Positions 1-6,683 of a stretch of DNA of 7,528 nucleotides are shown one piece after another. The DNA is from UMGS1307 sp964523005 (GTDB lineage Bacteria; Bacillota; Clostridia; Oscillospirales; CAG-382). Location of the stretch: the NCBI GenBank assembly GCA_964523005.1, contig CAZFZL010000074.1:1-7528 (forward strand), read 5' to 3'. Both the position numbers and the translations under genes were made by a program. The notes below the pieces were generated by a model that saw nothing but the letters and a program-made list of their open reading frames with translations, had not been told where the DNA came from and ran no database searches. The first letter of the stretch is position 1. Each line of letters begins with the position of its first letter.

Positions 1-508
1 TGAAGACTTCACCGCGCACAACGAGATGAGCGCAGTCACTCGTCAGGTGCAGCGGTACTGTGCGTATGGTTTTGACGTTTTCGGTTATATCTTCTCCGAC
101 CGCGCCGTCGCCGCGTGTCGCCGCGCGCACAAAGCAACCGTTACGGTATTCTATCGCGACGGAAAGTCCGTCTATTTTTCGTTCGACGACATATTCTGTG
201 TCGGGTACCGTCTCTCTCACTTTACGGTCGAATTCACGCACTTCTTCATACGAGAAAACGTCCTGAAGGCTCAGCAGCGGTATGTTGTGGCGCACCTTCT
301 CGAATTTTGTCAACGCCTGTCCGCCTATGCGCACTGTCGGTGAATAAGCGGAAGCATACTGCGGATATTGTTTTTCAAGCTCTTGAAGACGTCTGAACAT
401 CATGTCGTATTCATAATCGTCGATTTCGGGAGCGTCGTCCGTATAATATTTTTTTGAATGATACTCTATCTGGCTTCGCAGGTCGGCAATCGTTTTTTCG
501 ATGTCCAT
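1..508 (-). CDS. ligA: NAD+-dependent DNA ligase LigA, N-terminal part (cut by window edge)
   Basis: LigA seals nicks in duplex DNA in the cytoplasm during replication and repair, using NAD+ to form a ligase-adenylate. The 169 visible codons match the family from its start. Domain Ia (about 1-65) carries the KKYY...D25-x-P and D31-x-EYD NMN-binding pattern, then PTVRIGG (57-63). H74-x2-PLLSL (76-81) precedes the adenylation domain. The adenylation motif is E109-R-K111-I-D-G, with K111 the expected AMP-accepting lysine. TRGDGxxGED (131-140) and VRGE (164-167) follow. The start ATG at 508 is supported by CGGAGG seven to twelve bases upstream and by agreement with usual LigA N-termini. The full family length is about 660-670 residues, so roughly three quarters (rest of the adenylation domain, OB fold, zinc finger, HhH and BRCT) lies off the left edge. 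Nothing in the visible part is abnormal. Confidence 0.97.
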   Translation of the reverse strand, partial: MDIEKTIADLRSQIEYHSKKYYTDDAPEIDDYEYDMMFRRLQELEKQYPQYASAYSPTVRIGGQALTKFEKVRHNIPLLSLQDVFSYEEVREFDRKVRETVPDTEYVVERKIDGLSVAIEYRNGCFVRAATRGDGAVGEDITENVKTIRTVPLHLTSDCAHLVVRGEVF

Positions 509-522
509 ATCTGCCTCCGGTG

Positions 523-551
523 TTGCTTTTTTTGCGCGGATGTGTTATTAT
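523..551 (+). promoter_or_regulatory. Possible weak promoter of the S66 peptidase gene
   Basis: TTGCTT (523-528) and TATTAT (546-551) lie 17 bp apart on the plus strand, about 57 bp upstream of the peptidase ATG. The -10 box is good, but the -35 keeps only the TTG. If real, it faces the ligA promoter and the two transcripts would overlap at their 5' ends. No better plus-strand promoter is visible between ligA and the peptidase gene. Confidence 0.33.
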
Positions 552-567
552 TAAACCATCCAAAAAG

Positions 568-596
568 ATTATATCATCACCAAAATAAATAATCAA
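568..596 (-). promoter_or_regulatory. Predicted sigma-A promoter of ligA
   Basis: On the minus strand, TTGATT (596-591) and TATAAT (573-568) are separated by exactly 17 bp. Transcription would start near 561, giving a leader of about 53 nt before the ligA ATG. The -35 box overlaps the ribosome-binding site of the divergent S66 peptidase gene (AAGGA, 595-599). This is a consensus match by eye with no experimental support. Confidence 0.7.
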
Positions 597-608
597 GGAT
601 TATTTGCC

Positions 609-1487
609 ATGATAAACAACATTATTCCGCCGGCAGTACGGCGCGGTGACAGCGTGGGTATCATTTCTCCCTGCGACGTAAAGGAATACGAAAGATGCGA
701 AGGGTACCGGAAGGTGCTTGAAGAGATGGGTCTGAAAACGGTCTACGGTAAGAACGCTTTCCGTTCGACATGGGCTTACGCGGCAAGCGCACATGAGCGT
801 GCCGACGACCTGAACGCAATGGCGGCGGACGAATCGGTCACGCTCGTTTTCTTCGGAGGCGGCGAAGCGGCGACGGAGATACTTCCGCTCATTGACTACC
901 CTCTCATTGCCGCGCATCCGAAGCGTTACTGCTCTTACAGTGACAGCACGAGCATACTCAACGCGATAACATCCATGAGCAATATCATCACATATCACGG
1001 GCAGTCGCCGCGGACGCTCGAATATCTCTCGCCGTACAACCGCATGAACTTCGTTTCGCGGCTGCTGACCGACGAGGGCAAATACGAAAGAAGCGAGCCG
1101 TGGACGCTTTTCCGCTGTGGAAAAGCGAGCGGCATCACCGTCGGAGGATACACGCAGAATATGTGTCTGCTGCTGTCAAGCCCGTACTTCAAATATGACA
1201 GGGACGAAAAATACATTCTCTTTCTCGAGGATCACAAGTGGTTCTCGATCCCTGGTGCCGTCGGACGCTATCTCGCGCACATCAGGCAATCAGACTTTTT
1301 TGCGAACGTATCGGCTCTCGTTTTCGGTATGTATTCCGACGATGAGAAGGAAGAGGAAGCGATCATGCCGATAATAGCGCGCTTTGCCGAAAGCTGCAGC
1401 ATACCGGTCGCGAAATGCCGCGATTTCGGTCACGGCAGCAACAACGCCGTGATCCCCATCGGCATACACACGACGCTTGAATTCTAA
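609..1487 (+). CDS. S66-family peptidase (LD-carboxypeptidase / MccF-like)
   Basis: S66 serine peptidases are cytoplasmic. Classical LdcA removes the terminal D-Ala from muropeptide tetrapeptides during cell-wall recycling, and the MccF branch cleaves microcin C-type toxins. The 292-residue product has the family layout. An N-terminal P-P-x-x-R-x-G-D-S-V-G-I-I-S-P segment (7-21) is followed by a glycine-rich FFGGGEAATEILPLIDY stretch (81-97). The nucleophile motif Y-S111-D-S-T comes next, then ILFLE207D and DFGH275G, giving the expected Ser-Glu-His triad S111/E207/H275. The residue two before the nucleophile is Ser, where most relatives have Gly (GYSD or GFSD). The protein is slightly short for the family (about 300-340). 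The start is supported by AAGGA nine bases upstream. It ends in tandem stops (TAATAA) and then a hairpin terminator. The sequence alone cannot separate an LdcA role from an MccF-like immunity role. Confidence 0.88.
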   Translation: MINNIIPPAVRRGDSVGIISPCDVKEYERCEGYRKVLEEMGLKTVYGKNAFRSTWAYAASAHERADDLNAMAADESVTLVFFGGGEAATEILPLIDYPLIAAHPKRYCSYSDSTSILNAITSMSNIITYHGQSPRTLEYLSPYNRMNFVSRLLTDEGKYERSEPWTLFRCGKASGITVGGYTQNMCLLLSSPYFKYDRDEKYILFLEDHKWFSIPGAVGRYLAHIRQSDFFANVSALVFGMYSDDEKEEEAIMPIIARFAESCSIPVAKCRDFGHGSNNAVIPIGIHTTLEF

Positions 1488-1493
1488 TAACAG

Positions 1494-1522
1494 ATCACGG
1501 ACAGCTTACCGCTGTCCGTGAT
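1494..1522. terminator. Convergent, probably bidirectional hairpin terminator
   Basis: A perfect 12-bp inverted repeat (ATCACGGACAGC at 1494-1505, GCTGTCCGTGAT at 1511-1522) encloses a 5-nt loop. It lies just after the stop of the plus-strand peptidase gene and at the very end of the minus-strand GH28-like gene. The TAA of the latter (1508-1506) is inside the loop. Flanks are only moderately T-rich (ATATTGTTCT on plus, CTGTTATTAG on minus), so termination strength is uncertain, though the placement between converging genes is typical. Confidence 0.8.
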
Positions 1523-2876
1523 AATATTGTTCTATGATATTTTCCGGACGCACGTCGCTGTTAAGGCAGCGGTACGTGATGTTGTCCATGACGAGGTTCT
1601 GCGTGTTTCTTATGTCGAAGAAGACGGCGCGTGAATAGACGGGGGAGTAATTCGACGAAGATTCACCATTTTCGCCCGCATACAGATCAAGCACAGGCGG
1701 ATATGTTTTCGGGGACGGAGGATCGCCATGATACGCTCCGTAGACTGTATAATCGATATTCCGGAACGTGATGTTTTCGATCTTCTTTTTATCCGACGCG
1801 TCTATCCTGCTTCCGTCAAAGCCTATAAAACCCATCGGACAGATGTTTCCCATAAACTCATATGACTGCACCTGCTTCATTTTTTCGTCGCAGGTGATAT
1901 TTATGTCCGAAACGGTGACATCGTGCAGCGAGCCGAACGGTCTGACGCCGCTTCCGATCGAAACGGAATCGTTGTTGAGCAGGAACCAGAACGGTCTGCG
2001 CACGTCGTGCATAGTACAATCGCTCATCGTGACATCATAGATGTCCGCGCCCTCGGTCGATTCGATCTTAAGCCCTTCGCGCCACACCTCGTCAAAGACG
2101 CAGTTTCTGACGGTGATGTCGTGGATGTCTGACAGCGATTTCATTCCCACCCTTACGCCGCAGCACAGCGACGATATACGGCAGTTCTCGACGAGCGCGT
2201 CGTAAGTCGGGTAATCGCCCGACTGAAAGCAGATCGCGTCATCGCTGCAGTTGAGAGTACAGTCACTGACCCGGATACCGTGCGAGCCGTCAAAGTCGAA
2301 GCCGTCACCGTTGAGATTCGTCACAGAGCGCACCGATACGCGCGAAATCGATATATCGCTGCTGTCAAGGAAAGCCGTCGTCCACGCCGCGCTTTCGCAA
2401 AGTCTTATATCGTGAAGTGCGATATTCGAGCATCTGAGAAACCTGATCATCATCGGGCGCGGTGCGCGTTCGTTCCCCGAAACGGCGAAGTCGGATGCGC
2501 TCCCGTTTATTTAGCCGCCGCCGCATATGGTGATATTGGCGCAGCCGGAAGCGAAGATAAAGCATTTATCCATGTGAGTCTCGTTTTTATATCTGTTGTG
2601 ATGCGTGTCGGACGGCTATGAAGAAATGCCAGAGGCGGCTTTGAGTACCGCCTCCGGGCAAATTTCAAGTGTAACATCGTTTTTCAGATACAGCGTAGTA
2701 CAAAGGAAAACGCCTCTGTCGAGAACGGCCGTGCATTTTTCCCTTGAGCAGCGGTCGATCAGGTATTGCAGTGCCTTTGTGTCGTTATGAAGTCCGTCGG
2801 CATACGCACCGCAGTCACGCGCTGAAATTTTCTTTACAGTTCCTTTATACACTCCGGATGGTTCTTTTTCATCCAC
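1506..2876 (-). pseudogene. GH28-like (polygalacturonase-type) beta-helix gene interrupted by two in-frame stops
   Basis: Read in a single frame from 2876 to 1506 this is 457 codons, the normal size for a GH28-like right-handed beta-helix glycosidase, but codon 87 is TAG (2618-2616) and codon 122 is TAA (2513-2511). Codons 1-86 carry the family start (ARDCGAYADGLHNDTKAL... and VTLEICPEAVLKA). The 34 codons between the stops continue the family pattern (CFIFASGCANITICGGG), and after the TAA come INGSASDF and RPMMIRF. The rest has beta-helix turns with NGDGFDFDG (about 2312-2286) and the acid pair SDDAI. The usual GHG histidine motif is replaced by CCG in LCCGVRVG. No frameshift occurs. The candidate ATG at 2876 overlaps the upstream gene by 43 nt and has no good ribosome-binding site, and neither does the ATG at 2453 after the second stop. 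A pseudogene is most likely. Sequencing error or stop readthrough are alternatives. As an intact enzyme it would be cytoplasmic and act on oligogalacturonide-like substrates, but that is only a family-level guess. Confidence 0.82.
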
Positions 2877-3811
2877 GCCGTATACTCATTGTAGTAACGG
2901 GCGGCTTCCGGATAGCCGGTGAAGGCAATGCTGTTCGGATCTGAGAACAGTCCTTCGAAGATAAAGACGAGTATCTCATCGACAAACGGAGACACGGCTT
3001 CGAGCTGTCCCTCAAGACGGGAAAACTGCGCAGGGATAAGCGGCGTTTCCTTGCGGTTTGCTTCGCCCTCCCACGTGAAGGTCTCAACATCAGCCCAAAG
3101 AGCGCGCTGCGGCACTTTGTCGTGGGCCCTTCTGAGTATCTCGAAGGCGCGGCGGCTTCCGTCTATGTCTGTCGCATAGCAGCCGACGGTGTCCTGATAA
3201 GCAACGATGTCGACGTCAAGCTTTTCGAGCTGCGAGAGGAATTTGTCGTCGCAGACGGCGTTTGACGTACCATATGGAGCCGTCAGGAATTTTGCGTCTG
3301 GCGTGTATTCTCGCGCCATGGCGGTGCTGCTGTTTATATATTTCATGAAGTGGTCAGAGAAGTAGGGCCCTATATACGCTTCCCAAGCCCAATACCAGCC
3401 GTAGAAGCTCTTGTGATGACCGTAGCGCTTGACGATCTCTTCGACTATCGTACGTCTGCCGTCCATCGATTCCTTACAGAGCACATCCTCGAATTCAAAC
3501 TTTTCGTAATAGTCGTTTGTCATGAATATCTTCATGCCGTATTTATCGGCGGCCTTGAAGACCTCCTCCATCGGATCGTCGCATCCCATCGTTATTTTCG
3601 GAGCGAGCGCGGAATCGTAAATGCACACGCCGCCTATCATGACGTTGCACATTACGATGTATTTCAATCCGAGCTTTGCCATGTCTTTGATGAGTGCGTC
3701 CCACTGTTCGGGCGTGTATCCCATGCACGTTGAATTCCAATAGTAGTGTCTTTTGTCGTCCCAATACACAGAAAACCACGTTCCGCGTATCGGCTTCACT
3801 ATACCATTCAT
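2834..3811 (-). CDS. Putative TIM-barrel glycosidase, DUF4434-like
   Basis: This 325-residue protein has no signal peptide or membrane segment and is probably cytoplasmic. Its N-terminus (R-G-T-W-F-S-V-Y-W, 9-17) followed by W37-x2-L-x3-M-x2-L-G-L-K-Y-I-V looks like the first strand and helix of a (beta/alpha)8 barrel of the DUF4434 type, a family thought to contain glycosidases. Carboxylates in barrel-end positions are E144 in FYGWYWAWE, Q206-D207 in VDIVAYQD, E243 in LWADVETF and E286 in VFIFEG. E144 and E243 are reasonable acid/base and nucleophile candidates, but this is inference. It is the second gene of a minus-strand unit, 32 bp after the lipoprotein gene, and its end overlaps the candidate start of the GH28-like gene. 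The start is supported by AAAGGTGA five bases upstream of the ATG. The substrate is unknown. The family label is from memory of its sequence style, so an unrelated GH-like barrel remains possible. Confidence 0.68.
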   Translation of the reverse strand: MNGIVKPIRGTWFSVYWDDKRHYYWNSTCMGYTPEQWDALIKDMAKLGLKYIVMCNVMIGGVCIYDSALAPKITMGCDDPMEEVFKAADKYGMKIFMTNDYYEKFEFEDVLCKESMDGRRTIVEEIVKRYGHHKSFYGWYWAWEAYIGPYFSDHFMKYINSSTAMAREYTPDAKFLTAPYGTSNAVCDDKFLSQLEKLDVDIVAYQDTVGCYATDIDGSRRAFEILRRAHDKVPQRALWADVETFTWEGEANRKETPLIPAQFSRLEGQLEAVSPFVDEILVFIFEGLFSDPNSIAFTGYPEAARYYNEYTAWMKKNHPECIKEL

Positions 3812-3843
3812 TTTCTCACCTTTCCTTTTTCAGCTTTTCTTTT

Positions 3844-4758
3844 TTATTCGTCTCCCTCAAGCGTGGCGCCCTGCTTGACGGAGAGTGACGAGCCGTTGCT
3901 TGTTAGCTTTATGGCGCCGTTAGCGGTGAGATACACCGTTGCACCGGCGTTTTTGAGATATGATATAACGTCGCTCGAAGCAGGGTTTTTCGACGAGCAG
4001 GTTATAGCGGCGATGTTTGCGCTGACCATGTTGATAAACGCTTCGCTTTTATCATTGAGCGTTCCGTGATCCGGCACCTTGAGAAAGGTGAAGGAGCCGA
4101 GATTTGCTTTCACAAGCTCTGCAAGGCGTTCGCTCTGCGCATCGGAAGCAAAGAGGAACGAATTATCTCCATGCTGCATCGTGATGATTATGCTTGCGTT
4201 TTCGTCCTTATAGTCGGTGTACTGCGAACGGTCGGAAGCGTAAAGCTTTATCGTTGCATCATTGAGAGTGACGGTCATATCCTCGGTGAGTACCGTAGGT
4301 GTTATGCCTGCTGTTTCGAGCGCGGCAATGTATGCAAGATATTCGTCGCTTTTCTCCTCGTAATTCGGCTGTATCACGTTTTTTACTTCGATGCCGGCTA
4401 TAATAGCCGCAGCACCGCCCACATGATCGTCGTCGAACATGGATATAACGAGATAATCGATGTATTTGATTTCTTTTTCGGCGAAATATTCGAGTATTTC
4501 AACTGCATCGTCAGTTTCGCCGGTGTCTATGAGGAAAGTATAGTTTTCCGTGCGGATAAGCGTTGCGTCAGCTTTTCCTATTTTGAACATTCGTACTTTG
4601 ACTTTACCAGGATCAACATATTGCGCAAGTCCCGAGCCGGAGTCTGACTGTGTGTCAGATGTCGAAGTACTGCCGCTGGTATTGATACCGGTACTGCAGG
4701 CTGAGAAGCTCAGAAGAAGCAGAGCCGCCAGCAGTAGGACGAGAATTCTTTTTATCAT
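3844..4758 (-). CDS. ComEC-like metallo-beta-lactamase-fold lipoprotein with altered metal ligands
   Basis: The 304-residue product begins with a lipoprotein signal (M-I-K-R, hydrophobic stretch, F-S-A-C21), so it would be anchored outside the membrane by C21. A Ser/Thr/Gly/Asp linker (22-46) follows. The rest matches the MBL fold of ComEC C-terminal domains and related secreted proteins: FKIGKADATLI (58-68), FLIDTGE (75-81), S106-M-F-D-D-D-H112-VGG, FLFASD206A and LKVPD230-H231-G. Active relatives usually read H-x-D-x-D-H-x-GG and HHG at these places. Here the first His is Met107 and the first His of HHG is Asp230, while D111, H112, D206 and H231 remain. Metal binding, and hence hydrolase activity, may be altered or lost. 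AAGGAG eight bases before the ATG supports the start. It is the first gene of the minus-strand unit and has its own strong promoter. The substrate and role are unknown. Confidence 0.85.
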   Translation of the reverse strand: MIKRILVLLLAALLLLSFSACSTGINTSGSTSTSDTQSDSGSGLAQYVDPGKVKVRMFKIGKADATLIRTENYTFLIDTGETDDAVEILEYFAEKEIKYIDYLVISMFDDDHVGGAAAIIAGIEVKNVIQPNYEEKSDEYLAYIAALETAGITPTVLTEDMTVTLNDATIKLYASDRSQYTDYKDENASIIITMQHGDNSFLFASDAQSERLAELVKANLGSFTFLKVPDHGTLNDKSEAFINMVSANIAAITCSSKNPASSDVISYLKNAGATVYLTANGAIKLTSNGSSLSVKQGATLEGDE

Positions 4759-4791
4759 ATTACAATCTCCTTGTTTCTGTCTTATTTCGGG

Positions 4792-4820
4792 ATTATATCA
4801 CAAAAAAGCAATGCCGTCAA
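4792..4820 (-). promoter_or_regulatory. Strong sigma-A promoter of the minus-strand three-gene unit
   Basis: TTGACG (4820-4815) and TATAAT (4797-4792) are separated by 17 bp on the minus strand. Transcription would start near 4785, about 27 nt before the lipoprotein ATG. No other clear promoter or terminator is visible before 1494, so the lipoprotein, DUF4434-like and GH28-like genes are probably cotranscribed. Confidence 0.8.
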
Positions 4821-4825
4821 GGCAT
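4811..4825. promoter_or_regulatory. Short inverted repeat over the -35 box, possible operator
   Basis: ATGCC (4811-4815) and GGCAT (4821-4825) form a perfect 5-bp inverted repeat around GTCAA. It covers the -35 box of the minus-strand promoter, a position suited to a repressor. It lies about 38 bp from the -35 of the divergent promoter. A 5-bp arm can occur by chance, so this is weak evidence. Confidence 0.3.
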
Positions 4826-4862
4826 CAATGTTATACCTCGCTGAAAATAAGATGAAAAATCA

Positions 4863-4891
4863 TTGACTGGATTATTGATTTCCTGTATAAT
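4863..4891 (+). promoter_or_regulatory. Strong sigma-A promoter of the DUF4838 lipoprotein gene
   Basis: TTGACT (4863-4868) and TATAAT (4886-4891) lie 17 bp apart. Transcription would start near 4898, about 40 nt before the ATG at 4938. Because the TTG at 4863 is the -35 box itself, the longer open reading frame that begins there cannot be the true start. Confidence 0.82.
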
Positions 4892-4937
4892 AAGAATTAA
4901 ACATACTATGCGTCCAAGTGAAAGGAAGATTATCTAC

Positions 4938-6677
4938 ATGAAAATGAAAGCATCGCGCATACTTCTCATTATACTTACAGCACTTCTTGCTGGAACGGTC
5001 TCGTGTGTACAGACACCCTCCGAAGTTGAAAGCGAAGTCTCACAGCAGCAAGAACCGCTTAAGTTCGTAATAGCATCCGAGGGAAAGATACTCACTCCTA
5101 TAGTAATACCCGATTCGGCGGCAAAAAGAGAAAGAGACGCGGCGAGCGATCTTAAGAATTATCTTCAGCGCATCACCGGAGGCGAGGCAAATATCATCAG
5201 AGAAAAGGATATGGACGCAAACACAGCCGTTCAGTATATTCTCGTCGGCGGTACAAGCAAAAGCGCCGAGCTCGGATACGATAAGCCGGAAGGCTATCCG
5301 GGTACAGAACACTCCGTCGCTGTTAGAAGCGGTAATTATCTTGTGCTGCTCGGGAACGATTCGGGCAACTACACGGGCACGCAGTACGCGGTCACCATGC
5401 TTCTTGAGCACATCGGGTGCGGATGGTTCGGCGTTGACGAGCTTTGGCAGGTCGTCCCCGAAAAATCAGACATTGTTTTCGAATCTTTGAAGCTGGACGT
5501 GACGCCAAAATACACCTCACGCACCTCACGCGTAATGCAAAAATACAGCGAGCTTGGGCTGCGCTGGTATGAAGGTGGTATCGTTTCACTCACCGGTCAC
5601 TGGCTGCCGCAGGTGGTTCCGGCTTCGATGTGCGAAACGCACCCTGAATGGTTCGCAATGAATTCAAAGGGTGAACGCAGCATATCCGGGATAACCTATT
5701 GGCACTATTGCTACTCCAACGAGGAACTTGCAGAATACATAGCACAAAAGGCGATAGAAAAGTTCGCGGATAATCCGAACCTGATATCGCTCACGATAAC
5801 GGCAAACGACGGCTGGAATGAAAACTGGTGTACATGCGATGAATGTGCAGCGCTCGGCAACGCGTCTGATCAGATGGTGTGCTTCGCGAACAACGTCGCA
5901 AGGATTGTTGCCCAAGAGTATCCTGACAGATATCTGCACATCCTGAGCTACCATAATACCTTTCTGCCGCCGGAGAACAATGTGGCGCTGGAAGACAACG
6001 TAGAGCTTATGCTCTGCCGCGAATCGTCAATGACGGCACCGCTCGACACCGATTTCACATTTGCAGCCGGAGCGGACAAGATTACGCATGTCAATTATAC
6101 TCAGTCGTGGCGCAAAAACGCGCTTGAATACATCGAAAAGACTTCGCCTAAGCACATATCTGTCTGGGATTGGTACTGTCTGTCGGCTTCCGATCAAACG
6201 TGGAAGGACATTCCGTGGGTACAGGGCAAAACCGCTGAGCGCAATCAGGATGTTTACAGTTCGCTCGGAGCAGAATATGTCTTTTACGATCACGGTCCGA
6301 CGGAATCGTATTTTGAGGACGAAAGCAGCTTCGCGCTGCGCTGGCCGCTGTGGTATGTCGCGTCTAAGCTCGCGTGGGACGCTTCACTGAGCGCACAGGA
6401 TATTCTCCGTGACGCGTGTGACAAGCTGTACGGTGAGGCTGCAAAAGAGATGTACAAATACTACATGCTGCTTGCCGGCATAAGCGAAAACTGTACATCG
6501 TACAGCAACACATGGGTTCCTCCGACAATCAGGCAGATGTATTATAACAACACCGCGCCGATCAACGCGGTATTTGCACAGATACAAGGCAAATACGACC
6601 AGCTGACAGAACAACAGATAGAACGGATAGAAAACCAAAAGGCATACTGGGAAAATGTGTTGAAATATACTAAATGA
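4938..6677 (+). CDS. DUF4838-type putative glycoside hydrolase, lipoprotein
   Basis: The product is 579 residues. A K-rich start and hydrophobic stretch lead to T-V-S-C23, a slightly atypical lipobox, so it is probably a surface lipoprotein. After a polar linker, residues about 42-190 form the small alpha/beta domain that precedes the barrel in GH20/GH67-type enzymes (RERDAASDLKNYLQRITGG, ILVGG, then LLEHIGCGWFG). The central part has DUF4838 hallmarks: THPEWFAMNSKGER, then NDGW followed by W-C298-T-C300-D-E-C303 and HISVWDWYC. The C-terminal hundred residues look helical. Some DUF4838 proteins were reclassified as GH163, endo-beta-N-acetylglucosaminidases acting on complex N-glycans. Whether this distant member shares that activity is unknown. 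The start is chosen for AAGGAAG nine bases upstream and for the signal peptide beginning there. It is divergent from the other glycan genes. The stop (TGA) lies only six bases before the -35 of the mgtE promoter, with no terminator visible. Confidence 0.82.
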   Translation: MKMKASRILLIILTALLAGTVSCVQTPSEVESEVSQQQEPLKFVIASEGKILTPIVIPDSAAKRERDAASDLKNYLQRITGGEANIIREKDMDANTAVQYILVGGTSKSAELGYDKPEGYPGTEHSVAVRSGNYLVLLGNDSGNYTGTQYAVTMLLEHIGCGWFGVDELWQVVPEKSDIVFESLKLDVTPKYTSRTSRVMQKYSELGLRWYEGGIVSLTGHWLPQVVPASMCETHPEWFAMNSKGERSISGITYWHYCYSNEELAEYIAQKAIEKFADNPNLISLTITANDGWNENWCTCDECAALGNASDQMVCFANNVARIVAQEYPDRYLHILSYHNTFLPPENNVALEDNVELMLCRESSMTAPLDTDFTFAAGADKITHVNYTQSWRKNALEYIEKTSPKHISVWDWYCLSASDQTWKDIPWVQGKTAERNQDVYSSLGAEYVFYDHGPTESYFEDESSFALRWPLWYVASKLAWDASLSAQDILRDACDKLYGEAAKEMYKYYMLLAGISENCTSYSNTWVPPTIRQMYYNNTAPINAVFAQIQGKYDQLTEQQIERIENQKAYWENVLKYTK

Positions 6678-6683
6678 ATTTCA

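Noticed and set aside
600..998. 132-codon minus-strand open frame
   Set aside because: It is antisense to the S66 peptidase, whose catalytic motifs show the plus strand is coding.
2365..2565. 66-codon minus-strand frame bridging the GH28 interruption
   Set aside because: It is in a different frame, with arginine-rich low-information sequence. The family pattern continues in the original frame, so no frameshift is needed.
2511..2618. Stop-codon recoding (a genome-wide alternative code)
   Set aside because: TAA ends three other genes here and TGA ends one. Only this gene contains internal stops, and two different ones, which fits decay better than recoding.
4066..4647. 193-codon plus-strand open frame
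   Set aside because: It lies wholly antisense to the MBL-fold lipoprotein gene, has no recognisable family pattern, and its length is explained as a shadow of that gene.
4863..4937. Longer start (TTG at 4863) for the DUF4838 gene
   Set aside because: The TTG is the -35 box and the transcript would start near 4898. The signal peptide and ribosome-binding site both point to ATG 4938.
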